From positions 1 to 34,651 of the IMG/VR virus record IMGVR_UViG_3300032236_000759: a DNA stretch of 34,651 bases; one strand, 5' to 3'. The stretch is from a virus. Below are positions 27,650-34,651 of this stretch, piece by piece. Both the position numbers and the translations under genes were made by a program. Under the pieces are notes generated by a model. That model saw nothing but the letters and a program-made list of their open reading frames with translations, made no database searches and was not told the DNA's origin. Position 1 is the stretch's first letter. Each line of letters opens with the position of its first letter.

Positions 27650-29557
27650 GTGGGTCTACTAGACAACCTAATTAAGCGTGTAGCAAACGAAGTAGTCAAA
27701 GCTGCACCAACCGTTACACCTATCAGCCAAGACCAAATTCAGGAAGCCGTCAACAGTTATGGCAACAGCGTAGGTTTAACCCGTAACCCGTTATGGGCTA
27801 ACGTCCCATTCACACCGGGTCAACCAATTATTCCGGGTGCTATTAACCCTGTTCGTGCCGACGGTCGCCCAGACCCAAGACGTTACGAATACCAAGTTGC
27901 ACAGAACATAAACATAACCCCAACCCGTCTAGTCCCATTCACCACGTTACGTGCAGCTGGCGACCAAATTGACATTCTTCGCCGTTGCATTGAAGTGTTG
28001 AAAAAGAAAATGACAGGCTTGGACTGGGACATTGTTTTAGGTCAGGACGCTGCCGAAAAGATTATGGCAGAAACTGGTGAAAAGTCTTACAACCGTGCCA
28101 TGGCTTTGGCGAAGGACAAGTTTGGTGAAGACATTAACCGTATGAAACAGTTCTGGGAAGTCCCAGACGTTTCCAACGGTCTAATCTTCGCCGACTGGTT
28201 GAACATGGCTTTGGAAGACGTCCTAGTTTTGGACGCTTGGGCTGTATGGCCACAAAAGACTGTAGGCGGTGACCTGAAGGGTTTGCAGATACTTGACGGT
28301 GCAACCATTAAGCCACTTATTGACGACCGTGGTATGCGACCACAAGCACCATACCCAGCGTTTCAGCAAATTCTTTTTGGTTTCCCACGTTCAGAATTTA
28401 ACGCCCCAGACGAAGAACTTGAAGCTGACGGCGAATTCAGTTCGGACGAACTTTCTTACATGATACGTAACCGCCGTTCAAACACCCTTTACGGTTATAG
28501 CGAAGTTGAACGTGCGTTACCTATCGCAGACATTTACCTACGCCGTCAGCAATGGTTACGTGCCGAATACACCGACGGTGTCATTCCAGAACTAATTCTG
28601 AAGTCTGAAGGTGCTTTCACCCCAGACCAGCTACGTGCTTACGAAAACGTTTTGAACGACTTCCTAAGCGGTCAAACTGAACAGCGTAAACGTGCCAGCA
28701 TTTTGCCACAAGGCTTAGACCCTATCCAAATGGACGGTTACGGCGAAAAGTTTAAGTCCACGTTTGACGACTATTTGGTGACAGCTATTTGTGGACACTT
28801 CGGTGTGCAACCTTCCGAAATTGGTATGGCACAGGCTGCAGGTCTTGGTGGTGGTGCTGGTCTACAAAACGGACAAGCGTCGTCGTCTGAAGTAATCGGT
28901 CTAGTGCCATTGGCTAACTGGTTTGGCAAAATGCTCACCCAAATGTCATACGTCTACCTTGGTATGCCACGTGAACTGGAATTCAAATTCATGCCGTCGG
29001 TTCGCAACGACGAAGAAGCCCAAGCACGCACCATTGACCTTGCTGTGAAGAACGGCACAATGACCCGTAACGAAGCCCGTGCCAAACAGGGTCTAACTTT
29101 GTTGGACGCACCTGAAGCCGACCAACCAATTATCGAAACGAAGGCTGGCACATTCTTGCTGACCACGGACGGGTTGGAAGCGTTAACGGAAACCACGAAC
29201 GTTGAAGACGCACCAGAAACTGTAACCGGATCCGGATCCGGCGACGTTACCGAAAAACCTGTGGGTGACGCTGTCCCAACTGACGCACCTATTGCTGGTG
29301 AACCTGAAGCAGTCGAAAACCCTAACGGTGGTGCTGTCGAAAAACCTGAACAGGTCGAACCAGTTGACGAAGACGAAGCTAAAAAGTTTGTGGCCCAACG
29401 TGACGAAATTCGCAAATTCAAACGCTGGCTAAAAAAGTCACCAAACAAAGACTTCAACTTTGAACACCTACCAACTTCCTACGCTTCAACCCTAAACAAG
29501 TTCGTCGCAGTAGCCGACTATGAAGGTGCTAAGTGGTTCGCTGACAGGTGTCTATAA
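27650..29557 (+). CDS. Portal protein
   Basis: The GTG start follows the terminase by 6 bases. The 635-aa protein shows portal-like segments: RYEYQVAQNINITPTRLVPFTTLRAAGDQIDILRRCIEVLKKKMTGLDWDI, SNTLYGYSEVERALPIADIYLRRQQWLRAEYTDGVIP, and a loop with GLGGGAGLQNGQ. The portal ring carries DNA into and out of the head. The C-terminal 150 residues form an acidic, Pro-rich extension with a GSGSG stretch from the double palindrome at 29226. It overlaps the MuF gene. Confidence 0.8.
   Translation: MGLLDNLIKRVANEVVKAAPTVTPISQDQIQEAVNSYGNSVGLTRNPLWANVPFTPGQPIIPGAINPVRADGRPDPRRYEYQVAQNINITPTRLVPFTTLRAAGDQIDILRRCIEVLKKKMTGLDWDIVLGQDAAEKIMAETGEKSYNRAMALAKDKFGEDINRMKQFWEVPDVSNGLIFADWLNMALEDVLVLDAWAVWPQKTVGGDLKGLQILDGATIKPLIDDRGMRPQAPYPAFQQILFGFPRSEFNAPDEELEADGEFSSDELSYMIRNRRSNTLYGYSEVERALPIADIYLRRQQWLRAEYTDGVIPELILKSEGAFTPDQLRAYENVLNDFLSGQTEQRKRASILPQGLDPIQMDGYGEKFKSTFDDYLVTAICGHFGVQPSEIGMAQAAGLGGGAGLQNGQASSSEVIGLVPLANWFGKMLTQMSYVYLGMPRELEFKFMPSVRNDEEAQARTIDLAVKNGTMTRNEARAKQGLTLLDAPEADQPIIETKAGTFLLTTDGLEALTETTNVEDAPETVTGSGSGDVTEKPVGDAVPTDAPIAGEPEAVENPNGGAVEKPEQVEPVDEDEAKKFVAQRDEIRKFKRWLKKSPNKDFNFEHLPTSYASTLNKFVAVADYEGAKWFADRCL
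29226..29241. repeat. Double palindrome in the portal gene
   Basis: The overlapping pair encodes Gly-Ser repeats in the disordered C-terminal extension of the portal. Confidence 0.9.
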
Positions 29558-30908
29558 AGTGCGACCTGTAGACGCAGCTCAAGACCGTGTAGGTCAAAAA
29601 TTTGCCCCAACCATTCGTGACGCTATTGCTTCCAGTTGGAACGTTCAACAAGTTGTTCGTGCGTGGGGTGAAGCTGCACCACAGTCGTTGTGGAGTAGGC
29701 AACAAGTCATTGACTGGTTACGTATTCACATGGTGTTTAATGACACCGCTTTGAACAGGGTGTTGGCTAACGTGTATGCGACGGCGGTTGTGTTTGGTCA
29801 GGACGCAGCTGACTTTGAACTGGCACAGGCTAACGTAAAAAAACGTGTAAAAACTTTACAGGTGTCAAACATTGGTAAAGCCGACAACAACGCTGACAAC
29901 CCAAACGTAACAACTAACTTCGACTGGGCTAACTGGACACCGGGCAACCTACCAGCCGCTTTACTTGTCAACCCACCCGAAGGTTTAGCTAAACGACTTG
30001 CTGACCGTGGCAAAACCATTAAGGGTATCAACGACACCACCACCAACCGTATTGGCACTATTTTGTCTGACGGGTTGGCTGAAGGTTTAAGCCCCCGTGA
30101 CGTAGTCGGTTCAGTCGCTGGTGAACTTATCGACAGTCGCATTAACTGGGCTGACACACTTGAAGGCCGTTTACTTCAACTAGCCGACGACCAACGCCGT
30201 GCCGAAGTCATTGCACGCACCGAAATGTCTAGGTCTATCTTCGACGAAAAACTTCAACGCTATGCTGACATGGGTGTGGAACAGGTGCAATGGATAACCG
30301 TTAACCCGTGTCCAGAATGTTCAGCAATTGAAGACGAAATTGTGGACATTGGTGAACCGTTCAGTAATGGTTGGGAAACCATTGACGACAGTCACCCTAA
30401 CTGTAACTGCACTATCAAACCTGTTAGCGAATTCACTTCAGCAAACACAGACACAGCAGACACCATTGAATTGTCGTTGAAACCAAACGTTCCGGATCCG
30501 GAACCAGTTGTTGGTGTGCCAGACAGTTTGGACGTTGAACGGGCTTTGGCACGTCTACAAATTCTGCCTAACCCAGCCGACCCAACACTTCGTAAGCCTG
30601 AAAAGTTTGTTGAAAGCCCTTGGACTGTTGTCCCTGTTCCAACCGTTGACCCGAACGTTTGGGACAACGCTGTTATAGCCCTTGTCAACATGGAAGACCT
30701 GTTTGCTACCGACCCATTTCTGAAACGTAAGAACGTTGCCAAACACATTGAAAACATGGGTGGTGCTTTGCTACCGTATCGCAGCTACGCAATGTTGTTT
30801 GAAAAAGACGGGCAACTAATCATTATCGACGGTCACCACAGGCTTATGTCGCTGTGGTTGTTAGGCTTAGATAAAGCACCTGTTTGGCTAGTAAAGGAAA
30901 CCAACTAA
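29520..30908 (+). CDS. MuF-like head protein with ParB-like C-terminal motif
   Basis: The 462-aa protein (ATG at 29520; a GTG at 29559 is also possible) contains the MuF core: EVIARTEMSRSIFDEKLQRYADMGVEQVQWITV followed by NPCPECSAIEDE and HPNCNCTI. The last 60 residues form another domain ending IIDGHHRLMSLWLLG, with Asp437-Gly-His-His-Arg, which resembles the ParB/sulfiredoxin-like DGxHR signature. MuF proteins sit at the portal and can carry C-terminal effector domains that are delivered with the DNA. The palindrome at 30492 (Pro-Asp-Pro) lies in the linker between the two parts. Confidence 0.75.
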   Translation: MKVLSGSLTGVYKVRPVDAAQDRVGQKFAPTIRDAIASSWNVQQVVRAWGEAAPQSLWSRQQVIDWLRIHMVFNDTALNRVLANVYATAVVFGQDAADFELAQANVKKRVKTLQVSNIGKADNNADNPNVTTNFDWANWTPGNLPAALLVNPPEGLAKRLADRGKTIKGINDTTTNRIGTILSDGLAEGLSPRDVVGSVAGELIDSRINWADTLEGRLLQLADDQRRAEVIARTEMSRSIFDEKLQRYADMGVEQVQWITVNPCPECSAIEDEIVDIGEPFSNGWETIDDSHPNCNCTIKPVSEFTSANTDTADTIELSLKPNVPDPEPVVGVPDSLDVERALARLQILPNPADPTLRKPEKFVESPWTVVPVPTVDPNVWDNAVIALVNMEDLFATDPFLKRKNVAKHIENMGGALLPYRSYAMLFEKDGQLIIIDGHHRLMSLWLLGLDKAPVWLVKETN

Positions 30909-31192
30909 TGGCATTAGCTCACTACACCGTAACCGCAACGACTACACCACAAATTCTTGTGACCGTGCCGGGTGCTGGACGTCGAAAAATTTACATTGCT
31001 AACCGTTCAGCCACCAACACCGTTTACATTGGTGACCAAAGCATTACTTCGTCGGACGGTTTCCCACTAACCGCACAGGCAGCTACTGGTGTGCAGAACC
31101 GTCTTGAATTTGAAGTGTTTGGTGGCGACACCATTTACGTTGTTTCAGGTGCAACCACGTCGGTTGTTACCGTTCTAATTCCGGGAGTATAA
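30908..31192 (+). CDS. Small beta-rich head protein
   Basis: The ATG at 30908 follows AAAGGA and overlaps the MuF stop. The 94-aa product is mostly beta (HYTVTATTTPQILVTVPGAGRRKIYIANRSATNTVYIG). This layout recurs in small phage proteins of the head-fibre or decoration kind. Position between MuF and protease fits a head role. No specific family is sure. Confidence 0.6.
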   Translation: MALAHYTVTATTTPQILVTVPGAGRRKIYIANRSATNTVYIGDQSITSSDGFPLTAQAATGVQNRLEFEVFGGDTIYVVSGATTSVVTVLIPGV

Positions 31193-31196
31193 CCAA

Positions 31197-32597
31197 ATGG
31201 CAAACGACCTATCCTATTCCTACGCTGGAATTATCAAGTCGGAAAAACAAGCCGACGGCACAATTAAGGTCTACGGTAAAGCAACCGACGACAGCATTGA
31301 CATTGACCAGCAAATTTGTGACGAAGCATGGTTGAAAGAAGCCATGCCAACTTGGTTCAAAACTGGTGGCAACATTCGTGAACAACACAGTTCAATTGCT
31401 GCAGGTGTAGCCACCGACTATGAAGCTAAGTCTGACGGTCACTACATTGAAGCCCTAATTGTCGACCCAACTTCAGTAAAGAAAATTGAAGCAGGTGTCC
31501 TAAAAGGTTTCTCTATCGGTATCCGTGGCCCACGTGTTATTCGTGACGCCAAGGCTGTCGGTGGTCGTATCGTCGGCGGTCAAATTGTGGAAGTATCCGT
31601 GGTTGACCGACCAGCAAACAGCAACGCAAAAATGACTATCGCAAAAGCGGTAGACGGTGAACTTGTCGAAGTTGAACAAACCTTTGAAGAAAAGGTCACC
31701 CCAGCAAGCATTGCTAAAACTGTTATTAAGCCTGTGGGTAACACGGGCAGTAAGGTTGAAACTATGGAAACCGTAACCAAGTCGGACAGCCCAATTGAAG
31801 CTGTTGTTGACGCTGTAGAAAACGTGGCACACGAAGTTGCTGACGTTGTTGACGCTGTTGCACACGACGTTGAAACTGTTGTGGCTGACGTTGAACACGT
31901 AGCCCCTGAAGTTGACGCTGTTGCCAAAGAAGTCGAACAGGTTGTTGAAGCCGGATCCGGAACGGTTGCTGACGAAGCAGAAAAGTCTGCTGTCGCTGGT
32001 GACATTGTTAAGGGTGACTTGGAACTTTACAACGCAGCTGTTCAGGCTTTGGCTAACCTAATCAAAGCCGAAACTGACGAAATTGTTTCTGAAGGTGACG
32101 ACGAAATTAAAGACATTAAGTGTCTACTCAAAGCCATGAAGCACCTGAACCGTTGGCACAGTATCGAAGCCGACAAGGGTGAACTTCCTGTTATCCCTTC
32201 GGACGACGCAGCTGACGACATGGTTGCCCCAGAAGAAATGCTGGAAGACCTAGAACTTTCCGCAACCGCTGACAAGTCAGCCACCCCAGAACTTGCAACT
32301 GACACCCTTATTGAAAAGGCAGTTAAGTCTGCACGTGAAGCTGTAGAAGCCGAATTGGAGTTGTTGAAGTCAACAACTGTTCGACTTGAAGCCGAACTTG
32401 CCGACGCCTTGACTAAGACAGTTGCCGGCGGCCCAGCACGTGCTGGTGTAAAACCAAAGACCAAGCACAACGTAGACGACTTGCTTTCCAAAGCAAACGA
32501 ATACCGTGCTAAGGCTGCTAACACCGAAGACCGTTTCCTTGCAGACGGTTACTTGGAACTTGCAGACGACCTAGAAACTAAAGCCCACAAGGGCTAA
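31197..32597 (+). CDS. Prohead protease fused to scaffold
   Basis: Of 466 aa, the first about 150 match an S78-type prohead protease: His64 in GNIREQHSS, Ser106 in LKGFSIGI, and VEVSVVDRPAN with an acidic third residue. The remainder is a long acidic, Val/Asp-rich helical region (VADVVDAVAHDVETVVADVEHV) and a basic C-terminal helix (SKANEYRAKAANTEDRFLADGYLELADDLETK). It would build and then degrade the procapsid scaffold. The palindrome at 31951 encodes Gly-Ser-Gly between the helices. Confidence 0.8.
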   Translation: MANDLSYSYAGIIKSEKQADGTIKVYGKATDDSIDIDQQICDEAWLKEAMPTWFKTGGNIREQHSSIAAGVATDYEAKSDGHYIEALIVDPTSVKKIEAGVLKGFSIGIRGPRVIRDAKAVGGRIVGGQIVEVSVVDRPANSNAKMTIAKAVDGELVEVEQTFEEKVTPASIAKTVIKPVGNTGSKVETMETVTKSDSPIEAVVDAVENVAHEVADVVDAVAHDVETVVADVEHVAPEVDAVAKEVEQVVEAGSGTVADEAEKSAVAGDIVKGDLELYNAAVQALANLIKAETDEIVSEGDDEIKDIKCLLKAMKHLNRWHSIEADKGELPVIPSDDAADDMVAPEEMLEDLELSATADKSATPELATDTLIEKAVKSAREAVEAELELLKSTTVRLEAELADALTKTVAGGPARAGVKPKTKHNVDDLLSKANEYRAKAANTEDRFLADGYLELADDLETKAHKG

Positions 32598-32612
32598 GGA
32601 AAGGACGCTAAC

Positions 32613-34253
32613 ATGGCACAGGCTATGAAAGCTGCAGACCTATTCGACGCAGAAAGCCCGAAGAAAGCTGCAAAGGCACAGGAAAACTACCTTGCCACAC
32701 TAGACAAGGCACTATCGGTTGCTATTAACCCAGCAACTGGTCAGGCCGCCCCAAACCCAATTGCTGAAATGGAAGCCCTTGTTGCTAACAAGTCGCTTTC
32801 GGCTGACGCTGTTGCTGCACTAAACACCGCACTTGCTTCACAGCGTGGTGTTATGGGTGACGTTGTAAAGGACATTTCCCTTACTTCGCCACTAAGCACT
32901 TCGTTTGCAGCTTTTGACCTTGAAGCACCAGCGAAACTACTAACCCCACGTCCAACCCCACTACGTAACATGATTGCACGTAAGAAGGGTGTGGGAACTG
33001 CTCACCGTATCAAGCGTATTACTGGTTACACAGGAACTGGAACTGGTGGACAGGGTCAGGTTTGGCCGGGTATCACCGAAAGCAGCACCGCCAACTTTGG
33101 TTCTATCGCTTATGAGCGTGGCCCAAAGATTAGCTACACCGCTGAAGACGCAATTTTCCCTTACTTCAGCTTCTCTCTATCGGACAGCGTTTCGTTCGAC
33201 GCCAACTACTCGGCACTTGGTTACCAAGACCTACGCCAGTTGTCTTCGACTTCGACCCTATACGCTTCCATGCTTATGGAAGAACGTATGTTGCTAATGT
33301 CCCGTGGAACTGCTTCAGGTCTATCGGGTGCTTTGGCTGCCCCAACTGTAACCCTTGGTCAGCGTGCAGCTGCTAACGGTGAAGTTGCACTATCAGCAAC
33401 CACTTACTATGTTTACGCAACCAGCGACGCTGGTGCGTTCGGTGAAAGCACTTCGTCTTCAGTTCAGTCTTTGGCTGTTACTTCGGGCAACGTTCTTACC
33501 GTAACCGTAAACAACGTAACTGGTGCTTTGGCAACCAAGGTTTACATGGGAACTTCGACTGGTAACGCTAACGCTAAGTATCAGGGACGTTTCACTTCGC
33601 TAACTGGTGTTGTCAACGGTGCTGGTGGTCTATCGACCAACGACGAAATTATTTACTCAACTTCGTCGACCACTACCGCCCCAACCAGCGACAGCTCTGC
33701 TTACGCTACTGGTTATGACGGTATCATTCCGCAGATTATCGCTAACGGTGGATACACCAACGAAGTCAACGCACAGTTCAGCACCAGCAACCCGGGTGCA
33801 GAATTCCAGACTGTTTTCGGTGGTCTATACGACAGCGTTAAGGCTGACCCAGACTTCATTCTGTTGAACGGTGCAGACCGTAAGCAGCTGTCGGACGCCA
33901 TTAAGAATGGTTCGACCGCTAACTACCGTCTGAACTTGTCGCAGGACGAACAGGGTGGCTACGTCGGTGGTGCAGTTATTTCTGGACTACACAACGAAGT
34001 TACTGGCAAGTTGGTTGACCTTATGGTTCACCCATGGCTACCACAGGGTGTTGCACCAGTTATCAGCAAGACCCTACCAATTCCAGACACCGAAGTTTCG
34101 GACGTTTGGGCTGTAGTAAACGTTCAGGACTATCAGGGTATTCAATGGCCTGTAACCCAGTTCAGCTACGACTTCAGCACTTACTGGCGTTCGACCCTTG
34201 TTGGTTACGCACCAGCATGGAACGGTATTGTTACTGGTATCAAGTCGGCTTAA
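32613..34253 (+). CDS. Major capsid protein with Ig-like insertion
   Basis: The 546-aa protein follows AAGGAAAGGA. About 85 N-terminal residues are helical and could be a delta domain removed by the protease. The capsid core (LLTPRPTPLRNMIARKKGVGTAHRIKRITGYTG, later DYQGIQWPVTQFSYDFSTYWRSTLVGYAPAWNGIVTG) fits HK97-fold proteins. A segment of about 110 residues (APTVTLGQRAAANGEVAL...TVTVNNVTGALATKVYMG) looks like an Ig- or FN3-like surface domain. No palindrome occurs in this gene. A strong terminator follows. Confidence 0.8.
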   Translation: MAQAMKAADLFDAESPKKAAKAQENYLATLDKALSVAINPATGQAAPNPIAEMEALVANKSLSADAVAALNTALASQRGVMGDVVKDISLTSPLSTSFAAFDLEAPAKLLTPRPTPLRNMIARKKGVGTAHRIKRITGYTGTGTGGQGQVWPGITESSTANFGSIAYERGPKISYTAEDAIFPYFSFSLSDSVSFDANYSALGYQDLRQLSSTSTLYASMLMEERMLLMSRGTASGLSGALAAPTVTLGQRAAANGEVALSATTYYVYATSDAGAFGESTSSSVQSLAVTSGNVLTVTVNNVTGALATKVYMGTSTGNANAKYQGRFTSLTGVVNGAGGLSTNDEIIYSTSSTTTAPTSDSSAYATGYDGIIPQIIANGGYTNEVNAQFSTSNPGAEFQTVFGGLYDSVKADPDFILLNGADRKQLSDAIKNGSTANYRLNLSQDEQGGYVGGAVISGLHNEVTGKLVDLMVHPWLPQGVAPVISKTLPIPDTEVSDVWAVVNVQDYQGIQWPVTQFSYDFSTYWRSTLVGYAPAWNGIVTGIKSA

Positions 34254-34268
34254 TAACTGACAACGTGG

Positions 34269-34301
34269 AGGGTGGCATGACTTCGGTTGTGCCACCCTTT
34301 A
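34269..34301 (+). terminator. Strong terminator after the capsid gene
   Basis: A stem of up to 13 bp (AGGGTGGCATGAC with GTTGTGCCACCCT, two G-T pairs) closes a TTCG tetraloop (34282-34285), and TT follows. The tetraloop adds stability. It would reduce, but perhaps not stop, transcription into the downstream head genes. Confidence 0.8.
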
Positions 34302-34324
34302 CAACTAAGAAAGGCTAAAACAAA

Positions 34325-34591
34325 ATGGCAGAAATGCTAGTCCCAAACAATGGGGCAAAAGGTATTGACATTGAACGTGCTGACGGTTCGGTTGCAAAAC
34401 TGAACGCAGACAAAGGTGGACGTGTTTCAGTTGACGACCCAAAACTGGTTCGTAAGTTGAAAGAAGAAGGTTTCACCGTCGCAGGTTTAGCAGCTACCTT
34501 TAACGTGGACGGTTTCCCTTGCGGTTGCGGTCACCAAAGTTTATTCAGAATTTGTGGAAAGTGTGGAACGGATAATGGCAACAGCAATTAG
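34325..34591 (+). CDS. Head-region zinc-ribbon protein
   Basis: The 88-aa product has a small fold (MLVPNNGAKGIDIERADGSVAKLNADKGGRVSV) and the C-terminal knuckle CGCGHQSLFRICGKCG. Proteins with this layout lie between capsid and connector genes of many actinophages. The ATG follows GAAAGGCT. The gene crosses the assembly end: its last 63 bases repeat at positions 1-63, and its stop overlaps the connector start by 17 bases. Function is unknown. Confidence 0.65.
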   Translation: MAEMLVPNNGAKGIDIERADGSVAKLNADKGGRVSVDDPKLVRKLKEEGFTVAGLAATFNVDGFPCGCGHQSLFRICGKCGTDNGNSN

Positions 34592-34651
34592 CCCAATTAC
34601 TAGGCAGTTCAGTCGGCCTTATTTGACGTTGCAAGAATTCAAGAACGCACC
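34529..34651. repeat. Terminal direct repeat, right copy
   Basis: Identical to 1-123; see the left copy. It ends inside the duplicate start of the connector gene (34575 onwards, partial). Confidence 0.95.
34575..34651 (+). CDS. Connector gene start, partial duplicate
   Basis: These 77 bases repeat the first 25 codons of the connector gene that begins at 47. They are present only because the circular assembly overlaps itself; they are not a second gene. Confidence 0.8.
   Translation, partial: MATAISPITRQFSRPYLTLQEFKNA

Larger units (their letters stand above)
383..31960. repeat. Dispersed palindrome CCGGATCCGG, 28 loci
   Basis: Start positions are 383, 1927, 2935 (double), 5547, 5688, 6794, 7752, 8520, 9122, 10888, 11628, 13466, 14219, 15833, 17653, 18016, 19518, 19959, 21377, 22660, 23596, 24436, 25131, 25881, 27460 (double), 29226 (double), 30492 and 31951. 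The core never varies. Flanks often extend it to GTTCCGGATCCGGAAC (perfect at 5685, 18013 and 30489). Chance predicts well under one copy. Spacing is about 0.14 to 3 kb, mean near 1.2 kb. In genes it is read as Pro-Asp-Pro, Gly-Ser-Gly or Arg-Ile-Arg depending on frame. The largest gap spans the capsid gene. Confidence 0.95.

Noticed and set aside
383-31960. CRISPR array or IS-type repeats from the palindromes
   Set aside because: The copies are 10-16 bp, dispersed at 0.1-3 kb, and carry no constant-length spacers, target duplications or transposase.
25940-34591. Integrase or lysogeny module
   Set aside because: No tyrosine or serine recombinase motif, attachment-type repeat or repressor was recognised anywhere.

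Overview
This window is the complete, circularly closed genome of a tailed phage with siphovirus-type architecture. The first 123 bases recur exactly at the end (34529-34651), so the unique genome is about 34,528 bp. The repeat most simply marks a circular or terminally redundant assembly, opened between the head gene at 34325 and the connector gene at 47. The host is probably an actinobacterium: the phage carries a WhiB-like iron-sulfur regulator and actinophage-style minor tail, HNH and zinc-ribbon genes. Base composition looks moderate (roughly 45-50% GC by eye), low for that phylum, so a low-GC (for example freshwater) actinobacterium is my best inference. No integrase, excisionase or lysogeny repressor was recognised, so a lytic lifestyle is likely.

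Layout, in circular order. Packaging and head: terminase small and large subunits (25940-27644), portal, MuF-like protein with a ParB-like C-terminal motif, a small beta-rich protein, protease-scaffold fusion, major capsid protein, a zinc-ribbon head protein, then across the ends the connector and neck genes (47-1434). Tail: two Pro/Val/Asp-rich proteins, major tail protein, two tail assembly chaperone products made by a -1 frameshift, an HK97 gp10-like protein, a short tape measure, Dit-like protein and minor tail protein (to 7602). Lysis: membrane protein, CHAP endolysin and holin (7642-8707) interrupt the tail block. A single minus-strand gene (8800-9000) follows, then more tail genes (9173-10721), an HTH protein and a metallophosphoesterase. 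From 12523 to 25900 lies a compact run of small genes, often joined by TAATG or ATGA overlaps. Recognisable members are an ERF annealing protein, glutaredoxin, a lipoprotein NlpC/P60 hydrolase, HNH and FmdB-like proteins, a Cas4/RecB-like nuclease, a split C5 cytosine methyltransferase, a Mom-like DNA modification protein, RusA, WhiB, a possible SSB and a GroES homolog. No DNA polymerase, primase or helicase was seen, so replication should depend on the host.

The most striking feature is a perfect 10-bp palindrome, CCGGATCCGG, at 28 loci (three are overlapping doubles, giving 31 copies). Loci lie about 1.2 kb apart on average and occur both inside essential genes, in different reading frames, and between genes. 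Reading by eye, I found no GATC outside these palindromes. A DNA-level selected signal is therefore likely, perhaps linked to DNA modification, a genome-wide binding protein or restriction evasion; the link to the methyltransferase/Mom genes is inference.

Two gene-free stretches (16337-16789 and 18011-18544) contain nested inverted repeats and a tRNA-like gene with an abnormal 9-nt anticodon loop. They are candidates for undescribed phage RNAs.
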